Part shown: positions 52,277 through 61,708 of the stretch, in pieces
Position numbering within the stretch: the first letter of the stretch is position 1
How the letters are laid out: each line of letters starts with the position of its first letter
Assembly (NCBI RefSeq): GCF_008726925.1
Contig: NZ_VYWO01000001.1
Location: forward strand, 558,001 to 622,000
Direction of reading: 5' to 3'
DNA length: 64,000 nt
Origin: Aerococcus sanguinicola
Lineage (GTDB): Bacteria > Bacillota > Bacilli > Lactobacillales > Aerococcaceae
Notes under the pieces: model-generated
Told to the model about the DNA's origin: nothing
Database searches by the model: none
The model's input: the letters and a program-made list of their open reading frames with translations, nothing else
Program-made: the position numbers and the translations under genes

Positions 52277-52717
52277 TTAAGCTTGACTATGGTCTTCGGC
52301 CCGCTTCCAAATCAATTGGTCTTCAGGTTTCAAACCATTATAAATCTTCAATTGCCCATCCTTAATTTGAGCTACCCGGGGCTGGGACTGGCCAAGCCAG
52401 GTTGGGTTCATCGAAAGCTCCATATGGTGGGTCAATTCGCCCTTGGCCTCGTCCACTTCATAACGGCCGGAATAAGCCAGGTAGCCAGCTGCGGCCTGAG
52501 CCATTTCCTCTTGGGTCCCCTTATGGAGGTCACCCGAAGCATAGGCAGGCCGCCCCTGGGCCATGATCTGCGCTGACATGTAACCGTCGGGGGTATAGAG
52601 GATGAAGCCTGTCGCATCTTTCCCCAAAGGATAGACCACTTGGCCCGCTTCATCTTTTGTTTGATAGGACTGCAAGACCCAAGCCCCAATCACTTGGTCA
52701 CGCATGGATTGTCTCAT
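52277..52717 (-). CDS. Lipocalin-like domain protein (PF13924 type)
   Basis: 146 aa, no signal peptide. RDQVIGAWVLQSYQTKDEAGQVVYPLGKDATGFILYTPDGYMSAQIM and YLAYSGRYEVDEAKGELTHHMELSMNPTWLG are the lipocalin-like beta-barrel signature. These small proteins are found beside SDR and aromatic-ring genes and may bind a hydrophobic substrate; function unknown. Has its own -10 candidate (TGC-TATAAT; TATAAT at 52753-52758), 35 nt upstream. Confidence 0.82.
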   Translation of the reverse strand: MRQSMRDQVIGAWVLQSYQTKDEAGQVVYPLGKDATGFILYTPDGYMSAQIMAQGRPAYASGDLHKGTQEEMAQAAAGYLAYSGRYEVDEAKGELTHHMELSMNPTWLGQSQPRVAQIKDGQLKIYNGLKPEDQLIWKRAEDHSQA

Positions 52718-52808
52718 GAAAATTCCTCCTTATTTTTTTCATCGGTATTTTCATTATAGCACGCTTTAGGCAAAGCAAGCGGGTTTAATTTTTTTATAAA
52801 TACAATCA

Positions 52809-53818
52809 TTAGATGCCGTAGAGCCTTTCCGCATTAGCGTAAGCGATCGCTTGAAGTACCGCTTCTTCTAAGCCGAAGTTAGCCAAATAATCCCAAGCAT
52901 TGTCACGGCGCACATAAGGATAATCGACCGACCAAAGAATCCGCTCGGCGCCAAAATGATCCAAACAGAGCTTAAAGGGGGCGTCATAGAACATCCCACT
53001 CGGCGTGTAATAGAAATTTTGCTTAAATAATAGGCCATGTTATGGGACAGATGAGTCACTTCCACGGGCAAGTTCTCATCTAAGCGTTCCAGGAAGTAAG
53101 GCAGGCCTTCTCCCCAGTGGCCAGCAACGACTTGTAAGCCGGGATGGCGGTCAAAGCAGCCGGATAGGATTAAGCGCAAGATGTGGACACCGGCTTCATA
53201 GTGCCAACCCATACCATGCCCAGATAAGATCGTCATCACTTGGTCCGACCAGTCCCCCTTGTAATAGGCCTTCAGCACGTCCTCCTTGACCTCACCTGGA
53301 TGGATCTGCAGGGGTACCCCTAATGCTTCTGCCTTGGCAAAGATCGGATCATAACGTTTAGCATCCAAAAATTCTTCTTGGAAAGTCCCCTGGAGCAAAG
53401 CCCCCTTAAAGCCCAAGTCCTTCACCGTCCGTTCCAATTCGGCTGCAGCAGCTTCTGGCTGGTCTACTGGTAAACAGGCCAGACCATAGAAACGGTCAGG
53501 ATGTTTCTGGCAGGCCTGGTAGAGTTCGTCATTGGCTTGCCGGGCCAAGTCCACAGCTGCCTCCCCCTTCAAATCCATGGGGCTATTGTTCCCATAGCTG
53601 ATCAATTGGACGGAAACGCCCGCCTGGTCCATATCAGCCAAGCGTTTGGCATCCAAGTCGACAATCGGTCCCCCACTAGCTAGCATCTGATTCAGATAGT
53701 CAGAGACAAAGGAAGCCTTGGCCTCCTGCTCAGGGGATAAATTCGCCTGGTTTAAGACCTGGTACTGGTCGTTGATAGCCTTAGACATATAGTGTTCTTC
53801 TACTGTAATAAGTTTCAT
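52809..53818 (-). pseudogene. Amidohydrolase-2 family decarboxylase-like protein, frameshifted
   Basis: Intact form would be about 336 aa. VEEHYMSKA at residue 6 on and LQIHPGEVKEDV resemble the metal site of resorcylate/ACMSD-type decarboxylases. The reading frame breaks near 53020-53026: after LSHNMAYYL the frame leads to unrelated residues, while the next frame continues with KQNFYYTPSGMFYDAPFK and ends with WSVDYPYV and YANAERLYGI. One A missing in TTTAAGC explains it. The lost part holds the metal-binding Asp, so the protein is probably inactive unless this is a sequencing error. Start ATG 53818 with AAAGGG. Confidence 0.85.
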
Positions 53819-54082
53819 TTGACCCACCCTTTCTGATTTTATTATAGGTGAAATGAGCTCAAAGGCGAAAGAAAAAGCGAAGTTTGCTATAATGTTATAA
53901 AGCTAATCATTCAAGGCTTTAAGGATTTTTTTATTGAAAAAGCTTTCGCTAAGTTTCAAATCGGTTGAACATGATTACTGACTTGTCATCGTTCGAAAAT
54001 GTTAAAACAGCACTGACAAGCAGGACATTTTGAAATTTGCGCAGAGTAAGCTAATCCATTAAAGAAAGAAGGTTAAGGAAAA
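53819..54082. promoter_or_regulatory. Divergent region between the amidohydrolase and the TA pair
   Basis: Minus -10 TATAAT (53841-53846) for the amidohydrolase; plus extended -10 TGC-TATAAT (TATAAT 53888-53893) toward the TA pair. CTTGTCA (53982-53988) / TGACAAG (54014-54020) inverted repeat lies before the TA genes and may be their operator. AGCTAATC occurs near both ends of the region. Confidence 0.45.
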
Positions 54083-54193
54083 ATGTCTGAAGATAAAAAT
54101 GAAAAGAAAGAAATACAAGAACGACAACTTAAATTAATCAAAAAGCAAATTAAACAACACAAGGATGTCTTTATTCGTTTGAAGGAGAAATAA
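54083..54193 (+). CDS. 36-residue protein upstream of Doc, putative antitoxin
   Basis: 36 aa, MSEDKNEKKEIQERQLKLI then a lysine-rich helix ending FIRLKEK. ATG 54083 preceded by AAGG. Highly charged, predicted to be one helix, no DNA-binding domain. It ends one base before the doc start, the standard layout of an antitoxin-toxin operon. It is far shorter than Phd (about 73 aa) and lacks a visible S/T-x-x-x-E-G/N Fic inhibition motif. Base composition is AT-rich, as in doc, and unlike its neighbours. Confidence 0.65.
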   Translation: MSEDKNEKKEIQERQLKLIKKQIKQHKDVFIRLKEK

Positions 54194-54194
54194 C

Positions 54195-54566
54195 ATGAAT
54201 TATATTGACTTTGAGTTTGCAATCCAAATTCATGATTATGTAATTGAAGAGAGTGGCGGTCTTAGCGGGATTAAAGATCCGGGCCAACTAGAAAGTGTAT
54301 TAACACATATACAAAATGATGATTACTATCCGACTTTCTTAGACAAATTAACACACCTTGTCTTTTCGGTTATAAAATTTCACATGTTCATTGATGCCAA
54401 CAAGCGATCAGCTATATCACTAGGGGCTTATTTTATGAACTTAAATCACTATACATATGCAGTAGATAATTTTATCGTAGAAATGGAAGATGTTGTAGTG
54501 AAAGTAGCCAATAACTCAATCTATAAAGATGAATTAAAGAATATTATTAAAGAGTTACTTGAATGA
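54195..54566 (+). CDS. doc: Doc-type Fic toxin
   Basis: 123 aa. The Fic motif reads HMFIDANKR (residues 63-71), the Doc variant of HxFx(D/N)(A/G)NKR. Phage P1 Doc phosphorylates EF-Tu and halts translation; the same reaction is inferred. The start YIDFEFAIQIHDYVIEESGGLSGIKDPGQLESVL is typical of Doc. ATG with AAGGAG located in the upstream gene. AT-rich, probably acquired. No terminator was found; mscS begins 136 nt later. Confidence 0.9.
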   Translation: MNYIDFEFAIQIHDYVIEESGGLSGIKDPGQLESVLTHIQNDDYYPTFLDKLTHLVFSVIKFHMFIDANKRSAISLGAYFMNLNHYTYAVDNFIVEMEDVVVKVANNSIYKDELKNIIKELLE

Positions 54567-54701
54567 GAAACTTACTTCTTTAAATTATGGACTCCAACTC
54601 CCAGCTTTTAATTGATAAATTTCCTATTTAATATACACTTTCATTATAATATGAACGTTTGTTTATAGATTAACAATTGAAATACAAAAGGAAGGTGCCC
54701 C

Positions 54702-55814
54702 ATGACCCAAATCCTCAAAGACTGGCTCGACTATCTCAGTGCCCATGGCATTGGCTATTGGATTGCTGGCCTGCTCAGTTTTCTTCTCTTAGTCGCCCTC
54801 TACTTTCTCTGCCGCAAGCTGCTCCAACGCTTCAACAAGGACCACTCCCTCTATCTCCTCCTCCAATCCATCCTCAATTGGCTGGCTTCTTTTGTCTTTA
54901 TTGTTTTCTTTATTTCCTATTTCTCCCATTCCCGCTGGTTCTTCAACCCCCTCTTCAAGCTGGGGCAGACGGATGTCTCAGCCTTCCTCCTCTTCTCGGT
55001 CGGCTTCGCTCTCATCCTAGCTATCCGTTTCATCAATGGGGTCAAGCGCTTCCTCCTCCCCTCCATCTTCCGGCGCTATGATATTGATCCGGGGGCCCAG
55101 GCGACCATCACCACCCTCTTTACCTATATCGTCCTCATTGCTGTCGTTTTGGTCACCCTCAAGCAGCTGAATTTTGACCTGACTAGCCTCAGCGTTTTCG
55201 CTGGTGTTATCGGGGTTGGGGTCGGCTTTGGTATCCGCAATATCATGAACAATTTCATCTCCGGCTTGATCATCCTCTTCAGCCGGCCCATCCGCGTCGG
55301 TGACCTGGTAGAGGTCGATGAAACCGTCGCCACCGTCGAAGAAATCCGCATCCGCGAAACCATTGTCCGGACCCGGCGCAACGAACGCATGCTGATCCCC
55401 AATAGCTACTTCCTCGAGAATTCCTTCGTCAACCGGTCTTACGGCGATCCGGAGATCCGGGTTACCATCTCGGTCGGCATCGACTATGATTCCGACCTCC
55501 AGACCGCCCGACGTCTCCTCCTCCAAGCCCTCAAGAATGTCCAGGCCAAATATCCTGAAATCCTCGACGAACCCAAGGCCCGGGTCTTCTTGACCGAATT
55601 CGCTGATTTCTCCATCAACTTTGAGCTCTGGTTCTGGCTCAGCCAACAAAATAACGAGCGTGAGCAGATTATCACAACAGAAATCCACTATGAAATCTTC
55701 AAACTCTTTGAAGAAGGAGGCATCGAATTCCCTTATCCTAGACAAGATGTCCGGATCCTCAATTCTATGGACGCCAAGCCGGCCCAAGCTAGCCAAAATA
55801 ATCAGCCCAAGTAA
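54702..55814 (+). CDS. MscS family mechanosensitive channel
   Basis: 370 aa. Four N-terminal helices, then the pore and beta domain: SVFAGVIGVGVGFGIRNIMNNFISGLIILFSRPIRVGDLVEVDETVATVEEIRIRETIVRT and MLIPNSYFLENSFVNRSYGDPEIRVTISVGIDYDSD. Opens under hypo-osmotic tension to release solutes. ATG with AAGGAAGG. A -10 TATAAT is at 54645-54650. Much richer in C than the TA genes before it. Confidence 0.93.
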   Translation: MTQILKDWLDYLSAHGIGYWIAGLLSFLLLVALYFLCRKLLQRFNKDHSLYLLLQSILNWLASFVFIVFFISYFSHSRWFFNPLFKLGQTDVSAFLLFSVGFALILAIRFINGVKRFLLPSIFRRYDIDPGAQATITTLFTYIVLIAVVLVTLKQLNFDLTSLSVFAGVIGVGVGFGIRNIMNNFISGLIILFSRPIRVGDLVEVDETVATVEEIRIRETIVRTRRNERMLIPNSYFLENSFVNRSYGDPEIRVTISVGIDYDSDLQTARRLLLQALKNVQAKYPEILDEPKARVFLTEFADFSINFELWFWLSQQNNEREQIITTEIHYEIFKLFEEGGIEFPYPRQDVRILNSMDAKPAQASQNNQPK

Positions 55815-55858
55815 AAAAGTCATGCCCTTACTTCTCAGAAGGAGGGACATGGCTTTTC
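55813..55858 (+). terminator. Terminator of mscS
   Basis: AAAG(T)CATG-CCCT / AGGG-CATG(G)CTTTT arms around TACTTCTCAGAAGG, ending TTTT; the opposite A run may serve convergent vanZ. Confidence 0.75.
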
Positions 55859-55860
55859 AG

Positions 55861-56364
55861 CTATTTAATGGGTTTTCTACGGAAAATATGTTCTAAAACT
55901 TGGTAAATGAGGAGGAAAGTCAAGGCGCCAGCGGCATCCAATAGGACATCTTCGACCAGGCCTGAGCGGTTGGTCGTGAGGGTCTGGTGGAGCTCGTCGA
56001 AGGAGGCAAAACCAAAAGTCAAAGCGAGACTGAGGAAGACCGTCAGCCCCCTGCCCTGGCAATAAGGACGGAGGGCCAGGTAAATCAGGACAGCTAGGCT
56101 ACCGAAGAGGACAAAGTGGACCCCCTTACGGATGAAGAATTCCACAAAGCCCGCATAGGACAAGGCTTCGATTGAAATTTTTTCGCCTGCATAGCTGAAC
56201 TGGATAGTTCTCAAGAGTCCAGCAAAAGGCTCACCAGCAAGCACTTGGCGCAAGACAGGTTGGAGGCTCTGGGCCTCATAGGGCATGGAAGAGGACAGGC
56301 TAGTCCCTATAAGAACAAGAGCAATTAAGCCCAGCGCCAACCAAGATAGCTGCTTATCAGTCAT
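55861..56364 (-). CDS. VanZ family membrane protein
   Basis: 167 aa with four helices. FIRKGVHFVLFGSLAVLIYLAL and ASFDELHQTLTTNRSGLVEDVLLDAAGAL are the VanZ signature. Linked to low teicoplanin resistance in the vanA cluster; the general function is unknown. Single gene, no other van genes. Confidence 0.88.
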   Translation of the reverse strand: MTDKQLSWLALGLIALVLIGTSLSSSMPYEAQSLQPVLRQVLAGEPFAGLLRTIQFSYAGEKISIEALSYAGFVEFFIRKGVHFVLFGSLAVLIYLALRPYCQGRGLTVFLSLALTFGFASFDELHQTLTTNRSGLVEDVLLDAAGALTFLLIYQVLEHIFRRKPIK

Positions 56365-56433
56365 AAAAATACCTCCTCCCTAAAGTCTTTTCAGTATAGC
56401 ACAAGACCGATTAAGAAAGGAAAAATTTGTATT

Positions 56434-56463
56434 AAAAAACCGGACCCAAATCAAGGGATCCGG
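56434..56463 (-). terminator. Terminator of gltS
   Basis: CCGGA-TCCC / GGG-TCCGG arms (56455-56463 and 56440-56447) then T6 on the minus strand. Confidence 0.85.
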
Positions 56464-56475
56464 CGACTCCCCTCT

Positions 56476-57693
56476 CTAAAGGAAGTTGATAAAACCATAA
56501 ATCACAAAAATATTCACAAAATCGATGAAGAGGGCGCCAACGATGGAAACCGCTAGGAAAGCGAGCGGACTAGGCCCGTATTCCGTGGTGATCTGCTGCA
56601 TACAGGCCATGGCATTGGATGACGACCCCATCCCAAAGCCAATGAAGCCCGCTGTCATCACGGCCGCGTCGTAGTTATGCCCCATCATTCGAAAGACCAG
56701 ATAACGGGCAAAGGCAATGGTGATTACAGCTTCTAGGGCAATAATTCCAAGCATAGGCAGGGCCATGTCGAGAATCGTCCATAACTCCAAGCCTACCATA
56801 GTTAGGGAAAGGAAGATATTGAGGGAAATATCTGAGGTAAAAACCAAGGCCTCGTCATCTAGGATTGGCTTGTCTCGAGCATCTGAGATATTCCGTACGG
56901 TCGCCGCCACAATCATGGGGCCAATATAGAGAGGGAAAGAAATGCCCCCCACCAGGTAGCCAACAAAGAAGTTCAAGATTTTCGTCAAGAAAATCCCCAA
57001 GAAGATGATGACCAGGGTGCCATAGAGCATGACAGCAATCCGGTGACCGCTCATCTTCTGGCGTTGGCTGTGCGACTTGTAGCGGTCACCTGTATTGGCT
57101 GACGCATCGGGATCTTTGGCAGATAATTGGTGGCGCTTGATAGCTGTCGAAGCCACCGGCCCCCCCGAAATCGAGCCGAGGACAATGCCTAGGGTCGCCG
57201 CGATCACCCCGACAGAAGTTGCCGTATCGAAGCCCAATGCCTCAATCGAAGGCGACACTGCCGCGGCCGTTCCGGGACCGCCAACTAGTGCAGGTGACCC
57301 TAGCAGGAGGGCTAGAGGACCTGGAATGCCAAAAGCCTTGCCCAGAGCCAAAGCCAGAATATTCTGCACAAAGATCGCTAACACCGATACAAAGAGAAAT
57401 TTACTGACAATGGTCTTGGCTCGGACTAAGGCCTGCAAGCTTGCCTCAAAACCAATCGTTGTAAAGTAAATCACCATAAAGAGCATGGCATACTCGGTAT
57501 CTATCTTAAAGACCATGATATTAGCTAACCGCAAAATCGTATTCAGGATAGCGAAGATCAAGCCCCCGACAATAGCTGGTGGGAGGGAGTATTCTTCGAG
57601 CTTGGGAAATTTATTGATGATCCATTTACCAAATATAAGGGTCAAAACAGCAAAACCCATCGACTGGATACTATCAAATTCAATTGTTATCAT
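56476..57693 (-). CDS. gltS: Sodium/glutamate symporter
   Basis: 405 aa with about ten helices in two inverted halves. LLGSPALVGGPGTAAAVSPSIEALGFDTATSVGVIAATLGIVLGSISGGPVASTAI and GFIGFGMGSSSNAMACMQQITTEYGPSPLAFL are the two GltS family loops. Imports glutamate with sodium. ATG with GAGG; extended -10 TGT-TAAAAT at about 57731-57739. Confidence 0.92.
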   Translation of the reverse strand: MITIEFDSIQSMGFAVLTLIFGKWIINKFPKLEEYSLPPAIVGGLIFAILNTILRLANIMVFKIDTEYAMLFMVIYFTTIGFEASLQALVRAKTIVSKFLFVSVLAIFVQNILALALGKAFGIPGPLALLLGSPALVGGPGTAAAVSPSIEALGFDTATSVGVIAATLGIVLGSISGGPVASTAIKRHQLSAKDPDASANTGDRYKSHSQRQKMSGHRIAVMLYGTLVIIFLGIFLTKILNFFVGYLVGGISFPLYIGPMIVAATVRNISDARDKPILDDEALVFTSDISLNIFLSLTMVGLELWTILDMALPMLGIIALEAVITIAFARYLVFRMMGHNYDAAVMTAGFIGFGMGSSSNAMACMQQITTEYGPSPLAFLAVSIVGALFIDFVNIFVIYGFINFL

Positions 57694-57901
57694 AAGCGCA
57701 CCTCGTCATAATCAGTTTTTCTTACTGACTATTTTAACATAATCTAAACGAATTATGTGATAAAAGCTATCGTATTGCCCATAAAAAATTACTGATCAGG
57801 TGAATCTAAGCATAAAATAATCTTGATTTGCTTATTTTTGCTATAGATTGGGCTGACTCATCCCATGAGATGTAAGGTTACTTTACACGCTCTTAAAAGA
57901 C

Positions 57902-57953
57902 AAAAAAAGCCCCTATACAGCCAGGAGCGCTGGGCTCAGGCTCATAGGGACTA
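57902..57953 (-). terminator. Terminator of the fumarate reductase-type gene
   Basis: AGTCCCTAT / ATAGGGGCT arms with inner GAGCC/GGCT, then T7 (57902-57908). Lies 21 nt past the stop. Confidence 0.85.
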
Positions 57954-57973
57954 GGAAAAGTGAGGGTTAATCC

Positions 57974-59842
57974 TTATAGACGACTTGCTTCCTGACCGGC
58001 AATCCGACCAAATGTAAAGATATCCGCTAGGGAGTTTCCACCGAGACGGTTGCCCGCATGGATACCGCCTGCAACTTCTCCGGCAGCATAGAGACCAGGG
58101 ATGGCTTGCCCGTCTGCCTTGAGTACCTGGGCTCTTGGATTAATTCGCAGGCCTCCCATGGTATGGTGGATAGCTGGCTTACGTGGTGTGGCATAGAAAG
58201 GAGCTTGGACAACTTTGAGGTCGAAGGCCCCCTTGTTGAAGTCAGGATCTTCTCCGGCGTCTACATAAGAATTATAACGCTTAACTGTCTCTTCCAATTG
58301 GCCAGGGTCCATGCCGATCTGCTGGGCCAAGTCAGCGATGGTATCGGCCTTATAGAGCGTTCCGTCAGCCACTTGTTGGTCAATCTTCTCCTGGCTAGTA
58401 TTATAGGCGGTTGCCTTGATCTGCTCATCCGCAATGAGGTAGAAGAGCCCACCATTAGCAATCGCTGCGGCAGAAATCTCATCACGGGTGCCAAATTCAT
58501 TCACAAAGCGCTGACCTTCCTGGTTGACCATGAGGAAGTTAGCTGGTGGCACTTGGAGTCCAGTGAAGAGGGCCCCAGTTTCTGGATCACAAGTTGGCAG
58601 CATCTGGATCATCCCCATATCGACCAGGTCCGCTCCCACAGCCTGACCGAGGCGGATCCCGTCTCCCGTGATGGCGGGAGAGTTAGATGTCTTCACATCA
58701 TCATCAATCCGCTCCCAGTAAGTATTGTATTTTTGAAGCATGGGGGTATTGGCCCCAAAACCACCTGTTGCCAGGACGACTGCCTGGGCTTGGACCCGCA
58801 TGGACGCGCCTTGGTAGGTCCCTGTCGCACCGGTCACCCGACCTTGGTCATCTTGGATCAACTCGGTGACGTCGGCTTCGGTATAAATAGAGCCGCCTTC
58901 CTTTTCGATAAAGCTTTCTAGGGTATGGACATAGGCATAGCCTTCATCCGAACGTGGCTTATGGCCGCGCCGCCACATAGCCCCCACCGGCATGTCGACA
59001 TGGTCGCGGTCAAAGTCCACCCCTAGCTCACTTAGCCAATTGACAGAATCCAAGACATTATTCGTCAGGGTCTTCACCAGGTCGTAGTTGCCATAGACGC
59101 GATGACCTTCCAAGTCCTGCCGCTTCCCACCCAGATAGGTTTGGATACGGTGGAGGAGGACGGAGTCAAAGAGATAGGCGTCAGCCTCTTCACTGGCCTT
59201 GAGATAGACTTGGATCTCTTGGCGGAGCTGACGGAAATCTTCCAAATATTCCGCATCAATCTCCGATTCTGGTGTGGCAGCGATCTCTTCTAATGTATGT
59301 CCCTCCCCTGGAAGAGCTGGGAATTGATTCTGCCAGTCTGGATCAGCCGCATTCATGGGACCACCTGTCCGCACCGTATTCCCCCCAATAGCTGGGAACT
59401 TATCGAGGACAATCACTTGCTTACCCGCTTGAATAGCTGAAGCAGCGGCAGACAGGCCAGCACCCCCAGCCCCAATAACGAGGACATCGGTCGTTGTGTC
59501 TAGGGCTTCGGCTGCCTGGCGCTGGACCTTGGGCCGGGCCTTGAGGATATCAGGGTCGCCCCCAGCCTGGCGCACAGCTTCTGCTACCCCGTCAATAATC
59601 CCCTGACTGGAGACCGTGGCTCCCGAAACTGCATCGACATTCAGGGTCTGCCCTTCGATAATATCAGCTGGTACCTTAACGAATACCGGATTAGCAATCC
59701 CCTTACTCTCGGAACTTGAATCCACTTCAATCCGTTCAATCCGATCTTCCGATAGTTCAACCTCCATGGGTAAGGCGCTGTTATGGCCCGCCGCCTCCAC
59801 CTGGTAGGTCCCCGGTTGATAGCGTAATTCTTTGTCAGTCAT
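57974..59842 (-). CDS. FMN-binding fumarate reductase/urocanate reductase-type flavoprotein
   Basis: 622 aa from ATG 59842, 7 nt after GGGGA; the frame opens earlier with a GTG lacking a site. N-terminal FMN-binding domain with SGATVSS at 73-79, where ApbE attaches FMN to the threonine. FAD domain from residue 120: [18 protein letters not shown], then [19 protein letters not shown] with the proton-donor Arg, and [16 protein letters not shown]. Reduces fumarate, urocanate or a similar alkene. No signal peptide, so it is cytoplasmic. The apbE gene and electron donor are not in the window. Confidence 0.9.
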   Translation of the reverse strand: MTDKELRYQPGTYQVEAAGHNSALPMEVELSEDRIERIEVDSSSESKGIANPVFVKVPADIIEGQTLNVDAVSGATVSSQGIIDGVAEAVRQAGGDPDILKARPKVQRQAAEALDTTTDVLVIGAGGAGLSAAASAIQAGKQVIVLDKFPAIGGNTVRTGGPMNAADPDWQNQFPALPGEGHTLEEIAATPESEIDAEYLEDFRQLRQEIQVYLKASEEADAYLFDSVLLHRIQTYLGGKRQDLEGHRVYGNYDLVKTLTNNVLDSVNWLSELGVDFDRDHVDMPVGAMWRRGHKPRSDEGYAYVHTLESFIEKEGGSIYTEADVTELIQDDQGRVTGATGTYQGASMRVQAQAVVLATGGFGANTPMLQKYNTYWERIDDDVKTSNSPAITGDGIRLGQAVGADLVDMGMIQMLPTCDPETGALFTGLQVPPANFLMVNQEGQRFVNEFGTRDEISAAAIANGGLFYLIADEQIKATAYNTSQEKIDQQVADGTLYKADTIADLAQQIGMDPGQLEETVKRYNSYVDAGEDPDFNKGAFDLKVVQAPFYATPRKPAIHHTMGGLRINPRAQVLKADGQAIPGLYAAGEVAGGIHAGNRLGGNSLADIFTFGRIAGQEASRL

Positions 59843-59860
59843 TTGATCTTCCCCTTCTTT

Positions 59861-59876
59861 CGTGATTATTGTCACA
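59861..59876 (-). promoter_or_regulatory. CRP/FNR-type palindrome before the fumarate reductase gene
   Basis: TGTGA-CAATAA-TCACG on the minus strand, one mismatch from TGTGA-N6-TCACA. It lies between a possible -10 (TATGAT) and the start codon, so it would act as a repressor site unless transcription starts elsewhere. Confidence 0.5.
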
Positions 59877-59928
59877 ATCAGCCTATCATATTTCAGGCAT
59901 TAATTCAGCCTTCAAGCCCCGAAAATAG

Positions 59929-59955
59929 AAAAAAGCAGCCCATGATCTCGGCTAC
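59929..59955 (-). terminator. Terminator of the rib operon
   Basis: GTAGCC / GGCTGC arms (59950-59955, 59935-59940), one G-U, T6 on the minus strand. Confidence 0.8.
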
Positions 59956-60002
59956 TCTTTTCTCATATCAAAATTTATGCAAGACCACAAACTAGCTTAT
60001 CA

Positions 60003-60485
60003 CTAGTCCTTATCTGACCCTTCTTCTAAAGACCGGATCACATTGACCATTTCAATCGCAGCCTGGGCACATTCGGACCCCTTGTTGCCAGCCTTGGACC
60101 CGGCCCGCTCAATGGCTTGTTCGATGGTATCGGTGGTAATCACACCGAAGAGGACAGGGAGCCCTGTCGCCATGCTGACTTGGGAGATGCCCTTAGAGAC
60201 TTCCGCGCAGACATAGTCGTAGTGGGAAGTAGCCCCACGGATAACTGCTCCTAGGCAAATCACAGCGTCATAGCGCTCCGTTTCAGCCATCTTTTTAGCC
60301 AGGAGGGGGATTTCAAAGGCTCCCGGCACCCAGGCCACATCAATGGCCTCTTCTGCAACCCCTTCGCGTTTGAGGCTGTCGATCGCTCCGGCTAAGAGTT
60401 TTGACGTGATAAAGTCGTTAAAGCGGGAAACCACAATTCCTACTTGCATATCTGCTGTATATAAATTTCCTTCAAATGTTGTCAT
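60003..60485 (-). CDS. ribH: 6,7-dimethyl-8-ribityllumazine synthase
   Basis: 160 aa. Condenses the ribitylaminopyrimidine with dihydroxybutanone phosphate. [35 protein letters not shown], and [26 protein letters not shown] with the catalytic His are all present. Last gene of ribD-ribE-ribBA-ribH; starts 1 nt after ribBA with its ribosome site in the ribBA end. Confidence 0.96.
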   Translation of the reverse strand: MTTFEGNLYTADMQVGIVVSRFNDFITSKLLAGAIDSLKREGVAEEAIDVAWVPGAFEIPLLAKKMAETERYDAVICLGAVIRGATSHYDYVCAEVSKGISQVSMATGLPVLFGVITTDTIEQAIERAGSKAGNKGSECAQAAIEMVNVIRSLEEGSDKD

Positions 60486-60486
60486 C

Positions 60487-61695
60487 TTAATGCTCCTCCT
60501 TTAGGTCTAATAGGTGACCCATCTTAATCTTCTTGGTCAGTAAATAATTAGCGTCATGGGCAGTGGCTGGAATTTCTAAGGGCAGGCGCTGGCTAACAGG
60601 CATGCCGTTGGCTTCAAGTTCCTGGACTTTGTCTGGATTATTGGTCAACAAACGGACTGACTGGACACCCAAGGCCCGCAGCATCTGAGCCCCGAGATAG
60701 TATTCCCGAGCGTCAGCAGGCTGGCCCAGGGCAAGGTTGGCTTCCAGGGTATCTAGCCCTTCCTCTTGCAGGTGGTAGGCCTTAAGCTTGTTCACCAGGC
60801 CAATCCCCCGGCCTTCCTGGCGCATGTAGAGGAGGACGCCCCGCCCCGCTTGGCTAATCTGGGTCAGAGCCTGGTCCAGCTGGGCGCCGCAATCGCAACG
60901 TTGTGAGCCAAAGACATCCCCAGTCAAGCATTCGGAATGGAGGCGGCAGATCACGTCTTCTGCCTGATCCAGGTCCCCCATGGTCAAGGCCAGGTGCTCT
61001 TGACCAGTCAGGCGGTCCACAAAGCAGACTAGACGAAAGTCCCCATAAGTACTGGGCAAAGCCACATCCGCCACCCGGTCCAGGAGCTGGTCATAGCGCT
61101 TGCGATAGGCTTGAAGGTCTTGGATGGTGAGGAAGGTCAGGCCATGGTCAGCTGCAAAGGCCTTGAGCTCTGGCCCCCGCATCATCTGCCCATTGTCCGC
61201 CATAATTTCACAACAGAGCCCGCAAGCCGCCAAGCCAGCGAGTTTCATCAAGTCGACAGTCGCTTCGGTATGGCCATTACGTTCCAAGACACCGCCCGCC
61301 TTGGCTACCAAGGGAAACATATGCCCTGGCCGGCGGAAGTCTTCTGGACGGGCCCCTTCCGCCACCACTTGGCGAGCAGTCAGTCCCCGCTCTTCCGCTG
61401 AAATCCCTGTCGTCGTTGCCACATGGTCGATAGAGACGGTGAAGGCCGTCTGGTGGTTGTCCGTATTGTGGCTGACCATGGGTGGGAAGTCGAGGGCTTT
61501 CGCGATTTCTTCCGCCATCGGCATACAGATCAAGCCCTTGGCCTGGCTCGCCATGAAGTTGACATTATCTGTCGTCGCGAATTCGGCGGCGCAGATCAGG
61601 TCCCCCTCATTTTCGCGGTCCTCATCGTCCATTACTAGCACCAGCTTGCCTGCTTGCAGGTCAGCCAGCGCTTTTTCCACACGTTCTTTAAACAT
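60487..61695 (-). CDS. ribBA: Bifunctional DHBP synthase / GTP cyclohydrolase II
   Basis: 402 aa from ATG 61695 ([10 protein letters not shown]) with AGGAGGA; the frame opens 30 nt earlier. N-terminal RibB (about 1-200): [19 protein letters not shown] and [16 protein letters not shown]-terminal RibA (about 205-400): [27 protein letters not shown] with zinc cysteines and [19 protein letters not shown]. Supplies both precursors of riboflavin. Confidence 0.96.
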   Translation of the reverse strand: MFKERVEKALADLQAGKLVLVMDDEDRENEGDLICAAEFATTDNVNFMASQAKGLICMPMAEEIAKALDFPPMVSHNTDNHQTAFTVSIDHVATTTGISAEERGLTARQVVAEGARPEDFRRPGHMFPLVAKAGGVLERNGHTEATVDLMKLAGLAACGLCCEIMADNGQMMRGPELKAFAADHGLTFLTIQDLQAYRKRYDQLLDRVADVALPSTYGDFRLVCFVDRLTGQEHLALTMGDLDQAEDVICRLHSECLTGDVFGSQRCDCGAQLDQALTQISQAGRGVLLYMRQEGRGIGLVNKLKAYHLQEEGLDTLEANLALGQPADAREYYLGAQMLRALGVQSVRLLTNNPDKVQELEANGMPVSQRLPLEIPATAHDANYLLTKKIKMGHLLDLKEEH

Positions 61696-61708
61696 CCTTG
61701 TCCTCCTC

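Noticed and set aside
52809..52994. Separate 61-aa ORF after the amidohydrolase
   Set aside because: It is the C-terminal end of the same amidohydrolase in the next frame, not a gene of its own.
53020..53030. Programmed -1 frameshift at TTTAAGC
   Set aside because: A -1 slip would restore the frame, but the site is not a proper X-XXY-YYZ heptamer, no stimulatory structure was seen, and this family is not known to use recoding. A lost base is simpler.
55017..55850. 277-aa minus-strand ORF opposite mscS
   Set aside because: Long only because of codon bias in mscS; no ribosome site, acidic low-complexity translation without family features.
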